NCBI RefSeq assembly: GCF_017301735.1
Contig: NZ_CP071090.1
Coordinates: 4,640,001 to 4,704,000, forward strand
Source: Pyxidicoccus parkwaysis
GTDB taxonomy: Bacteria; Myxococcota; Myxococcia; Myxococcales; Myxococcaceae
Direction of reading: 5' to 3'
DNA: 64,000 nt
The notes under the pieces were generated by a model. It saw only the letters and a program-made list of their open reading frames with translations, did not search any database and had not been told where the DNA came from. The position numbers and the translations under genes were made by a program. Positions 28,901 through 34,664 of this stretch are shown one piece after another; the stretch's first letter is position 1, and every line of letters starts with the position of its first letter.

Positions 28901-30300
28901 ACGGAGTCCACCTCCGACGGGTACTGGAGGGTGAGCTCTGGCGGATGACTGTCCATTGCCACCGAGCGCGTCTCCGCGTCGGTGCGGCCCCGGGCGTCCG
29001 TCACGCGGAACTGCAGGGTGTGGTCACCGTCCGGCAGCGGCAGCGCGCCGCTGAACTCGGTGCCATTCACCGCCATGCTCACGCCCTGCACGGTGACGCG
29101 CATCGGCGGCGTGCCACCTTCGATGCGGCCCCTCACGACGAGCTGGGTGCCACCGTAGACACCGCCCTCGTCGGGTGCCTCCACCACGAGCACGGGGTCG
29201 GGCCCACCCTCCGAGCCGGCATCGCGGCCCGTCCCCGCATCCGTGCCGCCGTCCACCTGCGACGGACCGGCATCCGAGGAGCCTCCGCCCGCATCCGTTC
29301 CACCGCCCGCATCGGACGAACCGGCATCCGAGGAGCCTCCGCCCGCATCCGTTCCACCGCCCGCATCGGACGAACCGGCATCGGCAGAGCCGGCGTCGGA
29401 CGTCCCCGCATCGGCCGACCCCGCGTCCGGCGTGGCGTCGATGACGAAGTGGATGGTCCGGTTCAGGCTGTTGCCGGCCGGGTCCGTGGCGGTGAGGACC
29501 AGAGAGTAGTCGCCGTCGGTGTTGAGCGACATCGGAAGGGTGACGTCGGCTCCGTTCAGCTTCGCAACGACACTGGCCGGCGTAACTCCCCCGCCCGGAA
29601 CGGTGGCATCGGCCTTGAAGTCGAGGTCGACAGGGACGTTCTTGATGACGTCCCCATCCGCCACGGACATGAAGGTGAATTCAGGAGGAGTCCGGTCGAT
29701 GAAGAAGAGGACGGTGCTCGTCGTGGCGTTCTCCGCCCTATCCCGAGCCGTCACCGCCAGTTCGTACCGGCCCTCACTCGTCGGTGGCTCGGAGATCCTG
29801 AAGATGTCGCCGTTGAGGAGGGGCATCGTCCCCAACAGGTACTCGTCATTCACCGTCCACGAGAGGAAGACGGCGGCGGCATTCGTGTGCTTCCCGTCCT
29901 CGATGCCATGGATCTGGACCGTGGGCGCGATCGAGTCGAAGACGAACGTTCGCGTGGCCGTCGTCGTCAGGCCCATGGAGTCCGTCGCGCGGACCACCAG
30001 CGCATGTCCTCCGTACGTCGTGACGTTGCCGCCAGTGCTGATGGGGACGCCGTCGAGCCAGGCCTCGACCGTCGTGGGGCTCTGGTCCGTCACCGTCCAG
30101 GACACATTGGGGACGGTTTTCTCGTACGCGCCCTGCGCCACACCACTGAAGGTGATGACCGGAGGTGTCACGTCCCCTGAAACGGACTGCGCCGCCCGCG
30201 CCAACGAGGGCGAGGCGGACGGCTCGGACTTCTTCGGCTCTCCACCGCAGCCCCACACGAGGCCCAGCAGCACGCCGAGCCATGCGACCTGGCGAATCAT
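16963..30300 (-). CDS. Giant lipoprotein: Ig domains, RHS/YD repeats and C-terminal polymorphic toxin
   Basis: 4,445 residues. The N-terminus is a lipoprotein signal with lipobox LVWGC (Cys18). Ig-like domains follow, then a Ser-Asp-Ala-Gly linker (about residues 290-370). Next come more Ig and SbsA-type domains, a carboxypeptidase-regulatory-like domain (VRGYVVDADYRPLSGVKVT, about residue 735), Asp/Gly-rich linkers (about 1575-1620), a DUF6531-type entry to the RHS shell (about 2140-2200) and dozens of YD repeats. The RHS core ends near residue 4060, with the signature YAQQRWYDSATGNFLSKDP and NPLSFSDPTG. The last 380 residues are an unrelated tip encoded by AT-richer DNA and finishing with PPHVHAG (His4395) and NGDHHFFF (4424-4431), plausible metal or catalytic residues of a nuclease-like toxin. 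ATG overlaps the PPIase stop (ATGA, 30297-30300). The expected role is a contact-dependent toxin, with an RHS barrel enclosing the tip. The target is unknown. Confidence 0.88.
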   Translation of the reverse strand: MIRQVAWLGVLLGLVWGCGGEPKKSEPSASPSLARAAQSVSGDVTPPVITFSGVAQGAYEKTVPNVSWTVTDQSPTTVEAWLDGVPISTGGNVTTYGGHALVVRATDSMGLTTTATRTFVFDSIAPTVQIHGIEDGKHTNAAAVFLSWTVNDEYLLGTMPLLNGDIFRISEPPTSEGRYELAVTARDRAENATTSTVLFFIDRTPPEFTFMSVADGDVIKNVPVDLDFKADATVPGGGVTPASVVAKLNGADVTLPMSLNTDGDYSLVLTATDPAGNSLNRTIHFVIDATPDAGSADAGTSDAGSADAGSSDAGGGTDAGGGSSDAGSSDAGGGTDAGGGSSDAGPSQVDGGTDAGTGRDAGSEGGPDPVLVVEAPDEGGVYGGTQLVVRGRIEGGTPPMRVTVQGVSMAVNGTEFSGALPLPDGDHTLQFRVTDARGRTDAETRSVAMDSHPPELTLQYPSEVDSVVSEAPYLLRGVVGDPHLVEVLVDGTRVRVIAGAFSALVPLQANARKEVTVTAVDVAGNRTVKKVWLTLRSSAPEVTILDPLPGTESPSNKVTVRARVRSSAPLREVLIGTGVVHSDTDTYVAEVPLEFGDNVIRVTAEDTQIPDGGTQGMMGSASVTVHYRDASQEPLAVTGVAPRAGEQGVEPDSLVSVAFNKPIKTDGVTLADHFKVRANGEVLKGSFSVAPGEQTLSFIARDPLPEGARLMVEVSGLEAKTPPGMSGTFSSDFTVRRPLTRVRGYVVDADYRPLSGVKVTMEEQGLTTITGPDGNWTLFAPHGGERVLRYEGGLTSDGRSFPTVRRRLVVTEEGDTLDAPLALTPVDLASSQAVDSLGDTALRFAGRQPELEVNVPAGGLFFEDGTTRGLVTATEVAPYALPLPVEGRAAPGALWQIGPAGMRLEKAVSSLSLPNRSNLPAHRLVMVLGHDPRRHVLKRVGFAQVSDDGKRLQPLGTLGLTSLEFLGYVPLDEEQHKAIAAALGLSPDAGTSETPEGSGAGMMGLRQRVRPVNASEPLWKQFVSNFVLSEAHAQLGSNLDLAAFNAFDTMMNLAVPGAVMGSVRAPLERQLVMELRAPAVPAVGEPATEKAVTLPYRLELDFRSRFESADPYDVENPETVQVTLTAKGPDGDLSEPDGETGTWQARGEGEAALKPKVDLPPGKTELTLTALSKSTHRVLKLEAELTQDAGGGPQATLKLRTTQNTFNEADDEAVHSPIRFQNLRVTLTGPGSGSAGATGPTGGYGIPVAGLMGGEMGISCTEVPTGPRLVERVGEDGVVHYTPTINQFPVCSESFWLYPGRTTRADILVDVRMLYGNLTFVDRQGEPLEMECSSTAHSAKSERPGEFDTIAVRDVTATEVHFFREDDLEHPIATFAQGKPNEPLCMQGGGTGPHGTYARVRTGPAARIRQMARARCRELEGKLGTPESGGLSPEEQGYYDGNCRDNRTNYLRLNPGERLVVFAVNHATGYAGMNTVTVPTINRIARDSTGACQLDTAAGGPLEVMEFGEKMTLSRCTQAELGIPADVKLFPPELDVRVARRITPEGVQAPAKPSLIRHGGSATTKDDFLQVTTHWRVRQLKEPADAGVPDAGSDGGVDGGANGGGDGGIDERAWCQDAGTLSDGGICEPGMIRDLGTPGEELEVFCSELPPTSPQRLLGRCDQGTPRVVDVPPGVPPLAGRVLQVTGTSIEQPTVMSFPVRPGRHTASVQASLVYQNASGERVAFSSLPRANYYLHVVGHPMYERDRNDDGFLQAEEQNAPPPDFCVPGECKDKDGNVEPNDEPGGGLKGMPQWALGLKNVYRHRESDGTALERYDRAREHEFRVLAMGDTTITAHSGVNGAGLDGGAVLDAGTVLAGPDATATDDDVAYTFLMNDLQEPKAPGRAGTLDGEYRLRLGTDDFGIECPVEFNSTTRQLSGTCDGEYLAEVLSAADVLYFELYLSGNADNVLYRFNFHGISPRTDFVTAGSVDTVEKSLAQPGAAPPSLKRAGLTLAPVTERPISVKAMAHFAIEPEQLTTGVIRVCEGPVCDDKTLLKAARLRYVAGSDASKGRYEVVEYVDQQHARVTKPFIQYDTSGVNGARRFALPLSNDVGRMEDLDSRGRELFLVIQPDATSGPGEKLTFKLGEPVGRYTFVNARAAGQTVVQGVNLAGGHLRMTHEDFSIPHLGEVLQFARTFNNQNNVVTALGTGWSHNYDGFVLEEELGRYTVVLSGQSYDFPSCDTVNPELRTASDCHSDKSHGGTLVVYPEGPEFTTENGHVYRFYEKSVQSGPEDQRRWVLTELSNGTGTDSPKQGWTTLTYEEDSDRVARVTRSPGLVTLVFEYQDFADTASAKLRLLARSENLKRLSAVGVYLSSDVPVHPLRPSASKAIHRVEFEHDSTGNLLRAVRRTGSPHQAWKYEYARLPDDATGYARWRLVNELRSARLQLTSDETPPATGDLPYFDQWVATYSSSGSSKTYEHVQQREVIDGALISGEGPGSFVYTYLSGGERKVKRPDGVNMAFTLTDYGSVTSMKVGDLPEQTTHWRDDGQVSPDQVTLPNQAQLKYDIDPSHRLKSVQLAEKPADSVETPGVHSGTFLTQLSYLGANSQRFGIADQKVTPSQSGTQSVSTRVTSEGRIQGFTVTNSDGTTATDTGNVSYALDGSGVVASAVDALNQQITYAEPNALGLPQRITVTNAQASSKGGLATLTRLVTYDRFGRVESLTEAETGAEENWRYDSVGRVTFHSVKGEPAQVWTYTYTPGDRRLKVEERLNGSVDPVKTVETWEVTAGDDASKGLFVRELTPFGPPEQLRTAVRLSHLHNGRLESTTDAVGVKRVYEYDTSNRLTGVRITEAGTTEGPVGGYEARYLDFEPNGSPRQVVDHNGLLTSMGYDFLGRPVFWDYTGAEVISGERSSEEVQRNLQGDVLYRAFGNNASNHVLDLDPDALGHTRRVRSNLSGGASVASVNTTFEYDVLGRVTRKQDHVMGTDEHYEYFDVLGRLTLYTRKVESGSGQLELREERAYDDAAFAATGRRKMTLTRTIGTGGSATRTEHIEQYEDAAGRLLEEVRLVEGERASWQYTYDARGMVKTVVEPTEGTATETTTFHYDSAGNLYRKDEAGDAENPAPITQYFVDGEGRVIRQTGPHAAEEWQYTYDVYGQLKTKQLVATTGNPVGAKWTYAYKLADKPGADGTVPNSAVEETDPLGYKTYRYYNARKQLLKEVREDKLPVSGGGTSTQNSSQVTTYAYAGDWLQKVTSTEETLGKPGGPSVLTVERTKFDDRGRVLGERETWQRGTDSYEYITETPWTGRTVTMTQRGTVSASPPVTLPAREATLVVNSLGQLVSRTQGGLTDAWSYDAAGTLLKESPAGQPPTAYTYVEGLLTEVAFGSGSSPERTELKYRRDGRLKSVKKPSERMLERFYGPRGLLVKERFGRDGETTETRYAYDSGGNVTKVWKDTSNPTDLWEYKHGPLGELTKVTPPGMQGFEYVYDAARNLKNINRPAGGMPSESFDYDYLGRAARHVRGSSVWVTSWVNGMEQVTSPDNSEGLSGGDTDKVETLLDGRGRSVWVVFSPGASSVAGKDLTRVSYAYDFVDGLVQANEERDSGNVLNTFEYDARNRLTHVLRGKDHSTDTVDDLEYSYVSGSDLLHKRTSGLAVNGPRLEEEFGYDALARINHVLTRSGDDLVTSRAVSWEPGGGALATVTDDDDSLVVDTLVERRCHDGRGWLKAIRTAKTDDDVACNQTPTSLVVGFNYTYDNRGNRLGSEELRPGSPGALVRELTEYGYDKADRLTGVRYPGAAAVLYKLAPDGTRLGERHVASHSGALTESAYDAATGAQKKLVYGFDSAGGLKSLDDLALAAGSQRQLDYFTDGSGRRRSEGRPGNPRTDYVWDAAGRLVEVKLSTPDGEGGTTSTSKAKYRYGFDGLRRSKTVGANTSRYVWGGEELVEEQLGGGATRLQYEQLAGVTVGAGGQRVLHDGLGSAVGRIAANGTPELNRFDAWGGYRDGSGPNGTKPSVGYTGHAWDSDAGLTYAQQRWYDSATGNFLSKDPMGARAYIAEPNGLNPWLYANGNPLSFSDPTGRRAQTDYEQAQFSHMEDYAAARRAQYDSRPEWQQIMYRILGSSEKRDSDVLRANIRSMSAAIERAKDGEKVFAGSSEERRFYDPDGHVLFTLPINPAYITASEARRSKDLANGEALAFTPFATLGYGIASAAGGDQNDIDAAIQLGGTLGEVMLAFENPVAAETAVKFVKNRFNPANYFRRPKKPNPTNDVLLPGLIFGVPFEDWPWEYRPPVEPKNVILRPTDAIFDTHTIAYERAMKRAGLTPENSIFIDTYRFGPDSRIKAQMGDNYVLFRERPVPKNMVYLDAAWKELYDKRSKYGFISEYLKDTPEGLLQYYIVTHTSDLSQPPHVHAGAAPFVYDSKNPFDIRAKGNRYINVNGDHHFFFKAGGPHVGEGGNDE
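29266..29373 (-). repeat. Two exact 54-bp tandem repeats encoding a Ser-Asp-Ala-Gly linker
   Basis: The 54-bp unit starting at 29266 recurs from 29320 with no visible difference, and a third, partial copy begins at 29374. It encodes 18-residue units rich in DAG, such as SSDAGGGTDAGG. Being in-frame and identical, it is a likely site of length variation by slippage. It lies in the N-terminal stalk of the RHS lipoprotein, between Ig-like domains. Confidence 0.85.
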
Positions 30301-31187
30301 GGACGCTGCCCTCCGTCGGGCTGCCCCATCCCGCCGGTGGCCTCGAGGGCCTCCAGGCGCTCCGGATGGGTCTTCACGCGAATCTGTTTCCGGAGCTCTT
30401 CCACCAGCCGCTCCTGGGCCTCCCGCCGCGCGTCCGCCTCAAGCCTCCCGCGGATCTGCTCGAAGGTCGGCACCACCGTCTTCACCGGCTCCACGGCCTC
30501 GAGGAGGTGCAACCCGTACGGCGTCGCGAAGGGCCGCGAGCGCTCGCCCTGCTTGAGCCGCGCCGCCTCCGTGAAGAAGACCGGGTCCACCTGGTCCTCC
30601 AGCACCGGGCCCATGTCCCCTCCCCGCGCCGCGCTCACCTCGTCCTCGGACGCCTCGCGGGCCACCTTCTCGAAGGACTCACCGCCGGTGAGCCGCGCGA
30701 AGAGGCCATTCATCCGCGACTGCGCCCGCTGCCGGGACTCCTCGTCCGCGCCGGGCGACATGCGAACCATGAGCTGACGGACATGCACCTCGCGCTTCGC
30801 CAGGCTGTCGCGTGAGGCCTCGTAGCGCTTGCGCAGCTCCGCGTCCGTGGTGGCCGCGGCCAGCCGCTGGTCCAGCAGGGCCTGGGCCAGAAGCTCGCGC
30901 TCGGCCGTCCGCAGCCGCGCCTTCAGCGCCTCGTCATTGCCGAGCCCCGTGCGGCGGGCCTCCTCGGCGAGCAGGGTGCGCTCCACCAGTGCGTCCAGCG
31001 CCTCGGAGGGCGTCGGACGCGCGCGTGCGCTGCGCGCGTGGATGAAGGCGGCCACGTCCGCGCGGGACACGTCGCTCTTGCCGACCTCGGCGACCACCTT
31101 CGGGTCGTCACAGCCGGCGAGCGCCAGCGCGCCCACGAGCAGCAGGGGCAGAAGCCGCGAGCCCCCGCGCGAATGAATGACAGACAT
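30297..31187 (-). CDS. Parvulin-type PPIase lipoprotein (SurA/PrsA-like), first of three
   Basis: 296 residues from ATG 31187. This start is preferred over GTG 31262 because it gives a clean lipoprotein signal (LLPLLLVGALALAGC). The N-terminal part is a SurA-like helical chaperone domain (ALDALVERTLLAEEARRTG). A rotamase domain follows from about residue 125 (VHVRQLMVR, ARGGDMGPV, FATPYGLHLLEAVEP), and the C-terminal helix is charged. It should act in the periplasm, isomerising peptidyl-prolyl bonds and holding unfolded exported proteins. Its stop overlaps the start of the RHS lipoprotein gene by 4 bp (ATGA), so the chaperone and the 4,445-residue client candidate are co-translated. The 75 bp upstream contain copy B of the duplicated element. 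Confidence 0.87.
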   Translation of the reverse strand: MSVIHSRGGSRLLPLLLVGALALAGCDDPKVVAEVGKSDVSRADVAAFIHARSARARPTPSEALDALVERTLLAEEARRTGLGNDEALKARLRTAERELLAQALLDQRLAAATTDAELRKRYEASRDSLAKREVHVRQLMVRMSPGADEESRQRAQSRMNGLFARLTGGESFEKVAREASEDEVSAARGGDMGPVLEDQVDPVFFTEAARLKQGERSRPFATPYGLHLLEAVEPVKTVVPTFEQIRGRLEADARREAQERLVEELRKQIRVKTHPERLEALEATGGMGQPDGGQRP

Positions 31188-31228
31188 GCACACGGCAGCG
31201 GCGTGCCCAAGGCACACCCCTGCCGCCT

Positions 31229-31306
31229 CGGCGCGAACGCCGTTCGAGCAGAACCGATGCACAACCCCTCCCGATGACGCCCCTCAGAGGCGTTCAGGCA
31301 CGTCAA
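31229..31306 (-). repeat. Duplicated 78-nt element, copy B, between the two PPIase genes
   Basis: It matches 15903-15980 at 60 of 78 positions without gaps. It starts inside the last codons of the upstream PPIase gene (IDVPERL then TGA) and runs 56 nt past its stop into the leader of the next PPIase. The inverted repeat ACGCC-tctga-GGGGCGT is kept, with one compensatory change relative to copy A, and it covers the stop codon. The GTG at 31260-31262, equivalent to the giant gene's start, is in frame with the downstream PPIase but is probably not its start. Confidence 0.6.
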
Positions 31307-32183
31307 TTCCTATCGAGCCCGAGGCACGGAGCCTGGCGAGCAACGACTCCAGGACCTTGCGCTGCCATTGCGGCAGCACCCGCGACTCCACCTCCGCCCG
31401 CACTTCTTCGAACGCGGGCGTACGGCCCTCGCGGCGCTCCAGCAGCCGCACCACCGAGTACCCCTGCGCCCCCGCGATGACGCCGCTCGTCTCGCCCGGC
31501 TTCTTCAGCGCGAAGGCCGCGTCCTCCAGTGTCCGGTCCGGCAGCTCGCCCCGAGCCACCACGCCCAGCTCACCGCCCTGGGCCTTCTCCGGCCCGTCGC
31601 CTTCCGCCGCCACCTTCGCCAGGGGCTCGCCCGCCTTCAGCCGCTGCGCGAAGCGCTCCGCCTTCTGCTTCGCCTGCGCCCGCTGCGCCGCAGTGGCTCC
31701 AGACGGCAGCGACACCCACACCCGCCCCAGCCTCAAGCGCTCCGGCTGCGCGAAGGACTCTCGGTGCTGCGCGTAATAGCCGCGCAGCTCCTCTTCACCC
31801 GGCTTGCCCGCCGCCTTCTCCTCGGCCGCCAGCAGGGCTTGAATGGTCAGCCGGTCCTCCAGGGCCTTCACCTGCTTCTGGATGGAGGGCTCCTGGTGGA
31901 GACCGCGCGAGCGGGCCTCCTGGGCCAGCAAGCGCTTGTCGATCATCGAGCGCACGAACTCGCGCTGGCCGGCGGGCCTCTCGAACTGCTCACGCAGGGG
32001 AGAAGGCAGCCGCGAGGACTCCTCGATGAGCTCGGCCTCGGTGATGACGCCGCCGTCGTAGCGGCCCACCACCCGCCCCGTGTCCGCGGCCTCCGCGGCC
32101 GGGCCGGCCGACGGGCGCGTACAGGCGGAGGCGGAGACGAACATGAGCGCGACCAGCGCCGTGGCTCGAAAACGTATGTTCAT
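31284..32183 (-). CDS. Parvulin-type PPIase lipoprotein, second of three
   Basis: 299 residues from ATG 32183, chosen because it opens the lipoprotein signal MNIRFRATALVALMFVSASAC. An alternative in-frame start at 32243 would only add 20 Pro/Arg-rich residues. The organisation is that of SurA/PrsA-like chaperones: an N-terminal helical domain (REFVRSMIDKRLLAQEARSRG) and a rotamase domain (RLRLGRVWVSLPSG, AQGGELGVVARGELP, GAQGYSVVRLLE). It is probably the promoter-proximal gene of the operon 32183-15.9 kb, with 96 bp between its stop and the next ATG. The role is periplasmic folding of exported proteins. Specificity for the giant neighbours is inferred from position only. Confidence 0.86.
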   Translation of the reverse strand: MNIRFRATALVALMFVSASACTRPSAGPAAEAADTGRVVGRYDGGVITEAELIEESSRLPSPLREQFERPAGQREFVRSMIDKRLLAQEARSRGLHQEPSIQKQVKALEDRLTIQALLAAEEKAAGKPGEEELRGYYAQHRESFAQPERLRLGRVWVSLPSGATAAQRAQAKQKAERFAQRLKAGEPLAKVAAEGDGPEKAQGGELGVVARGELPDRTLEDAAFALKKPGETSGVIAGAQGYSVVRLLERREGRTPAFEEVRAEVESRVLPQWQRKVLESLLARLRASGSIGIDVPERL

Positions 32184-32391
32184 TTGAGGATGAGCCCCCT
32201 CTAAACGTGGCCCTGGGTGTGGCGGTCGGCGGGTTCGCACCATGTGTCCTGTCGGATATATGACCCAAGGCTCGAATCCTGGTCGTTGCCCCCTTTTCTT
32301 TTTCCCTTTTCCCTGACTGTCGCCCCCGTCACCCCGGGCCGGGCCACACCGCGCTCACATGAGGTGACAGGGAAGCGATTCCGTTCCTCCC
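32184..32391. promoter_or_regulatory. Divergent promoter region of the PPIase genes
   Basis: This gene-free 208 bp separates the minus-strand operon (PPIases and RHS lipoprotein) from the plus-strand PPIase gene. It carries copy B of the promoter-like block and a pyrimidine run rich in T at about 32290-32312. Both directions probably start here, which would co-regulate all three PPIases. Confidence 0.5.
32252..32287 (-). promoter_or_regulatory. Promoter-like block shared with the giant gene, copy B
   Basis: Minus-strand reading gives AACGACCAGGATTC, a spacer, then ATATATCCGA. It matches 16170-16205 at 25 of 36 positions. It lies 69 bp upstream of the PPIase ATG at 32183, a suitable distance for a promoter. 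Confidence 0.4.
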
Positions 32392-33381
32392 ATGCACACG
32401 CGCTCTGTCTGGTCCCTGCCCGCCGTTCTCCTCTCACTCACCCTCGCGGGCTGCGGCGGTGGTGCTTCCCAGTCCCCCAGCAAGGGTGAAAAGGCAGGCG
32501 GCCCCCCGGTGGCCATCGTGAATGGCCACACCCTCTCGACGCAGGAGGTGAAGGCGAAGCTGGAGGAGCAGCCCCCCGTCGTCCGCGGCCGCTACACCAG
32601 CCTGGAGAAGAAGAAGGAGTTCCTCGACAACCTCATCCGCTTCGAATTGCTGGTGCAGGAGGCCCGGAAGCGCGGGTTGGATCAGGACCCCGAGGTCCAG
32701 GCCACGCTGGAGAAGGTGATGGTGCAGAAGCTGCTCCGGACGCAGCAGGAGGCGGCCGCGGCCGCGCCGGATGACGCCGAGGTGCGCAAGTACTACGACG
32801 AGCACCTCTCCGAGTTCGTCCGCCCCGAGCGCGTCCGCGTGAGCCACATCTTCCTGGCCGCACCGCAGGGCGACGCGGGCAAGCGGGCCCAGGCTCGGGC
32901 GGCGGCGGTGAAGCTGCTCTCGGAGGTGAAGGCGCAGGAGACGGGGGCCGCTCGCAGCGCCTTCGAGCTGGCCGCCACGCAGCAGTCCCAGGACGACGGC
33001 TCGAAGTCCGCCGGAGGAGACCTGGGCTTCCGCTCCCGCGAGGAGCTGGCGCAGGGCTGGGGCGCGACGCTGGCGGATGCCGCCTTCGGCTTGAAGACGG
33101 TGTCGGAGGTTGGCCAGGTGGTGGAGACGGAGAAGGGCTTCCACCTGGTGAAGCTGCTGGGCCGTCAGCTCGGCGTGGAGCAGTCGTTCGAGCAGGCCAA
33201 GTCCCGCATCGACTCGCGGCTGCTCGCCGAGCGCCGCGCCAAGGGCATGGAGGACTTCATCAACGGCCTCAAGACCCAGGCCCGCATCGAGGTGAAGGAC
33301 GACGCCCTCGAGCAGCTCAAGATTGAGGGTGTCGAGGGCACTCCCGTCCCGCCCGCCTCGGCATCCGCGCGGACGGAGTAG
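32392..33381 (+). CDS. Parvulin-type PPIase lipoprotein, third of three (divergent)
   Basis: 329 residues. The ATG at 32392 opens a lipoprotein signal ending LSLTLAGC. A Gly/Ser/Lys spacer is followed by a SurA_N-like helical domain (VNGHTLSTQEVKAKLEEQPP, KKEFLDNLIRFELLVQEA). The parvulin domain begins with RVRVSHIFLAAP, includes GGDLGFRSREEL and ends EKGFHLVKLLGRQ, the best-conserved rotamase signature of the three. A charged C-terminal tail follows. Divergent orientation from the other two across 208 bp suggests a common control region. It should be anchored to the periplasmic face of a membrane and help fold exported proteins. It is monocistronic, ending before a strong hairpin. Confidence 0.88.
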   Translation: MHTRSVWSLPAVLLSLTLAGCGGGASQSPSKGEKAGGPPVAIVNGHTLSTQEVKAKLEEQPPVVRGRYTSLEKKKEFLDNLIRFELLVQEARKRGLDQDPEVQATLEKVMVQKLLRTQQEAAAAAPDDAEVRKYYDEHLSEFVRPERVRVSHIFLAAPQGDAGKRAQARAAAVKLLSEVKAQETGAARSAFELAATQQSQDDGSKSAGGDLGFRSREELAQGWGATLADAAFGLKTVSEVGQVVETEKGFHLVKLLGRQLGVEQSFEQAKSRIDSRLLAERRAKGMEDFINGLKTQARIEVKDDALEQLKIEGVEGTPVPPASASARTE

Positions 33382-33401
33382 CCGCCTCTGGAAGCCACGC
33401 C

Positions 33402-33430
33402 GCCGGGGGAGCCGCCTTCACTCCCCCGGC
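33402..33430. terminator. Bidirectional terminator hairpin
   Basis: A perfect 10-bp stem GCCGGGGGAG / CTCCCCCGGC with a 9-nt loop lies between the convergent PPIase (+) and aminotransferase (-) genes. There is no long T-tract, but position and strength fit termination for both. Confidence 0.7.
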
Positions 33431-33458
33431 CACAAACGAAAAGGACTGCTGCCCGGGC

Positions 33459-34661
33459 TCAGCCCCGCGCCGCCAGCACCCGGCCCAGCCGCGCCACGGC
33501 CTCTTCAATCTTCGCCGGCTCGCAGTTGCTGAAGTTCAGCCGCATGCAGTGCGCGGCGGAACGTCCGCCCGCCACGGAGAACGCCTGCCCCGGCAGGTAC
33601 GCCACCTTCTCCGTCTCCAGCGCGCGCGCCAGCAGCGCCGTGGTGTCCGCGCCTTCCGGCAGCTCCACCCAGACGAACATGCCGCTCGTTGGCTTCGTCC
33701 ACGTCGCGCCCTTCGGCATGTGCGTCTCCAGGGCCTTCAGGAGCGCGTCGCGCCGCGTGCGGTACTCCTGGCGCAGCCGCGTCAGGTGCTCCTCCAGCTT
33801 CCCCGAGTCCAGGAACGACAGGACGATGCGCTGGGTGAATGTGGCGGTGTCGATGTCGCTCGACTCCTTCACCGTGGCCAGCCGGAACACCATCTGCTCC
33901 GGCACCACCACCCAGCCCACGCGCAGGGCCGGCGCGAGAATCTTCGAGAACGAGCCCACGTAGAACACGCCCCGGTCCTCCAGCGCGCGCAGCGGCGGCA
34001 GCACCGTGTCCTCGTACTGGAGGAATCCGTACGCGTCGTCCTCGATGATGGGCATGCGGTAGTCGCGCGCCAGCTTCACCAGCCGCTCGCGCGCCTCCAT
34101 GGCCATGCTGGTGCCCAGCGGGTTGTGCCCGTCGCTCATCGTGTAGAGGAACGCCGGCCGCTCACCCGACTTCAGCACGGACTCCACGGCGTCCAAGTCG
34201 AGCCCCGTGCTCGCGTCGCGCCGCACCGCCAGCCGCTTCACCTGGTATGGCTCCAGCACCTGCTGGAAGCCTGAGTACACGCGGTCCTCCAGCATCACCG
34301 ACTGGCCGGCCTCCAGCATCAGCCGCACCAGCAGGTTCATCCCCTGCTGCGCGCCCGTCGTCAGGAATACCTGCTGCGGCGTGCACTTCACGCCGCGCTT
34401 CTCCATCATCCGCACGACGTGCTCGCGCAAGGGCTGCAGCGTCGCCGAGTACTGGAGCGCCCCTCCCTGCTCCGCCAGGACGCGCGCCGCCGCCTGCCCC
34501 ATGCCTTCGGTGGGGAAGAGCTCGGCGGCGGGCAGGCCCAGCGCCAGGGAGAAGACGCCGGGTTTGGTGATGTTCTGCAGCATGTCCTGCATGGCGGACG
34601 GCGCAATCCGCCGTGCCCAGGACGCGAGGGGAAGCTCAGGGGTGTTCATCGAGGACGACAT
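33459..34661 (-). CDS. PLP-dependent class I aminotransferase (2-aminoadipate/aromatic type)
   Basis: 400 residues. Fold-type I motifs are clear: TTGAQQGMNL (about 101), HNPLGTSM (about 179), EDDAYG (207-212) and the PLP lysine in SFSKILAPALRVGW (Lys240). The overall form is that of LysN/kynurenine-type and MocR-like aminotransferases that accept aromatic and 2-oxo acids. It follows the dioxygenase gene by only 3 bp. The pair therefore probably acts on one aromatic pathway, either tyrosine to 4-hydroxyphenylpyruvate feeding the dioxygenase, or amination of an aryl-glyoxylate to an arylglycine. A second in-frame ATG at 34649 is possible. Substrate is not readable from the sequence. Confidence 0.85.
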   Translation of the reverse strand: MSSSMNTPELPLASWARRIAPSAMQDMLQNITKPGVFSLALGLPAAELFPTEGMGQAAARVLAEQGGALQYSATLQPLREHVVRMMEKRGVKCTPQQVFLTTGAQQGMNLLVRLMLEAGQSVMLEDRVYSGFQQVLEPYQVKRLAVRRDASTGLDLDAVESVLKSGERPAFLYTMSDGHNPLGTSMAMEARERLVKLARDYRMPIIEDDAYGFLQYEDTVLPPLRALEDRGVFYVGSFSKILAPALRVGWVVVPEQMVFRLATVKESSDIDTATFTQRIVLSFLDSGKLEEHLTRLRQEYRTRRDALLKALETHMPKGATWTKPTSGMFVWVELPEGADTTALLARALETEKVAYLPGQAFSVAGGRSAAHCMRLNFSNCEPAKIEEAVARLGRVLAARG

Positions 34662-34664
34662 GGT

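Noticed and set aside
31188..31262. GTG 31262 as start of the first PPIase
   Set aside because: It would place 25 extra residues before an excellent lipoprotein signal that begins at ATG 31187.
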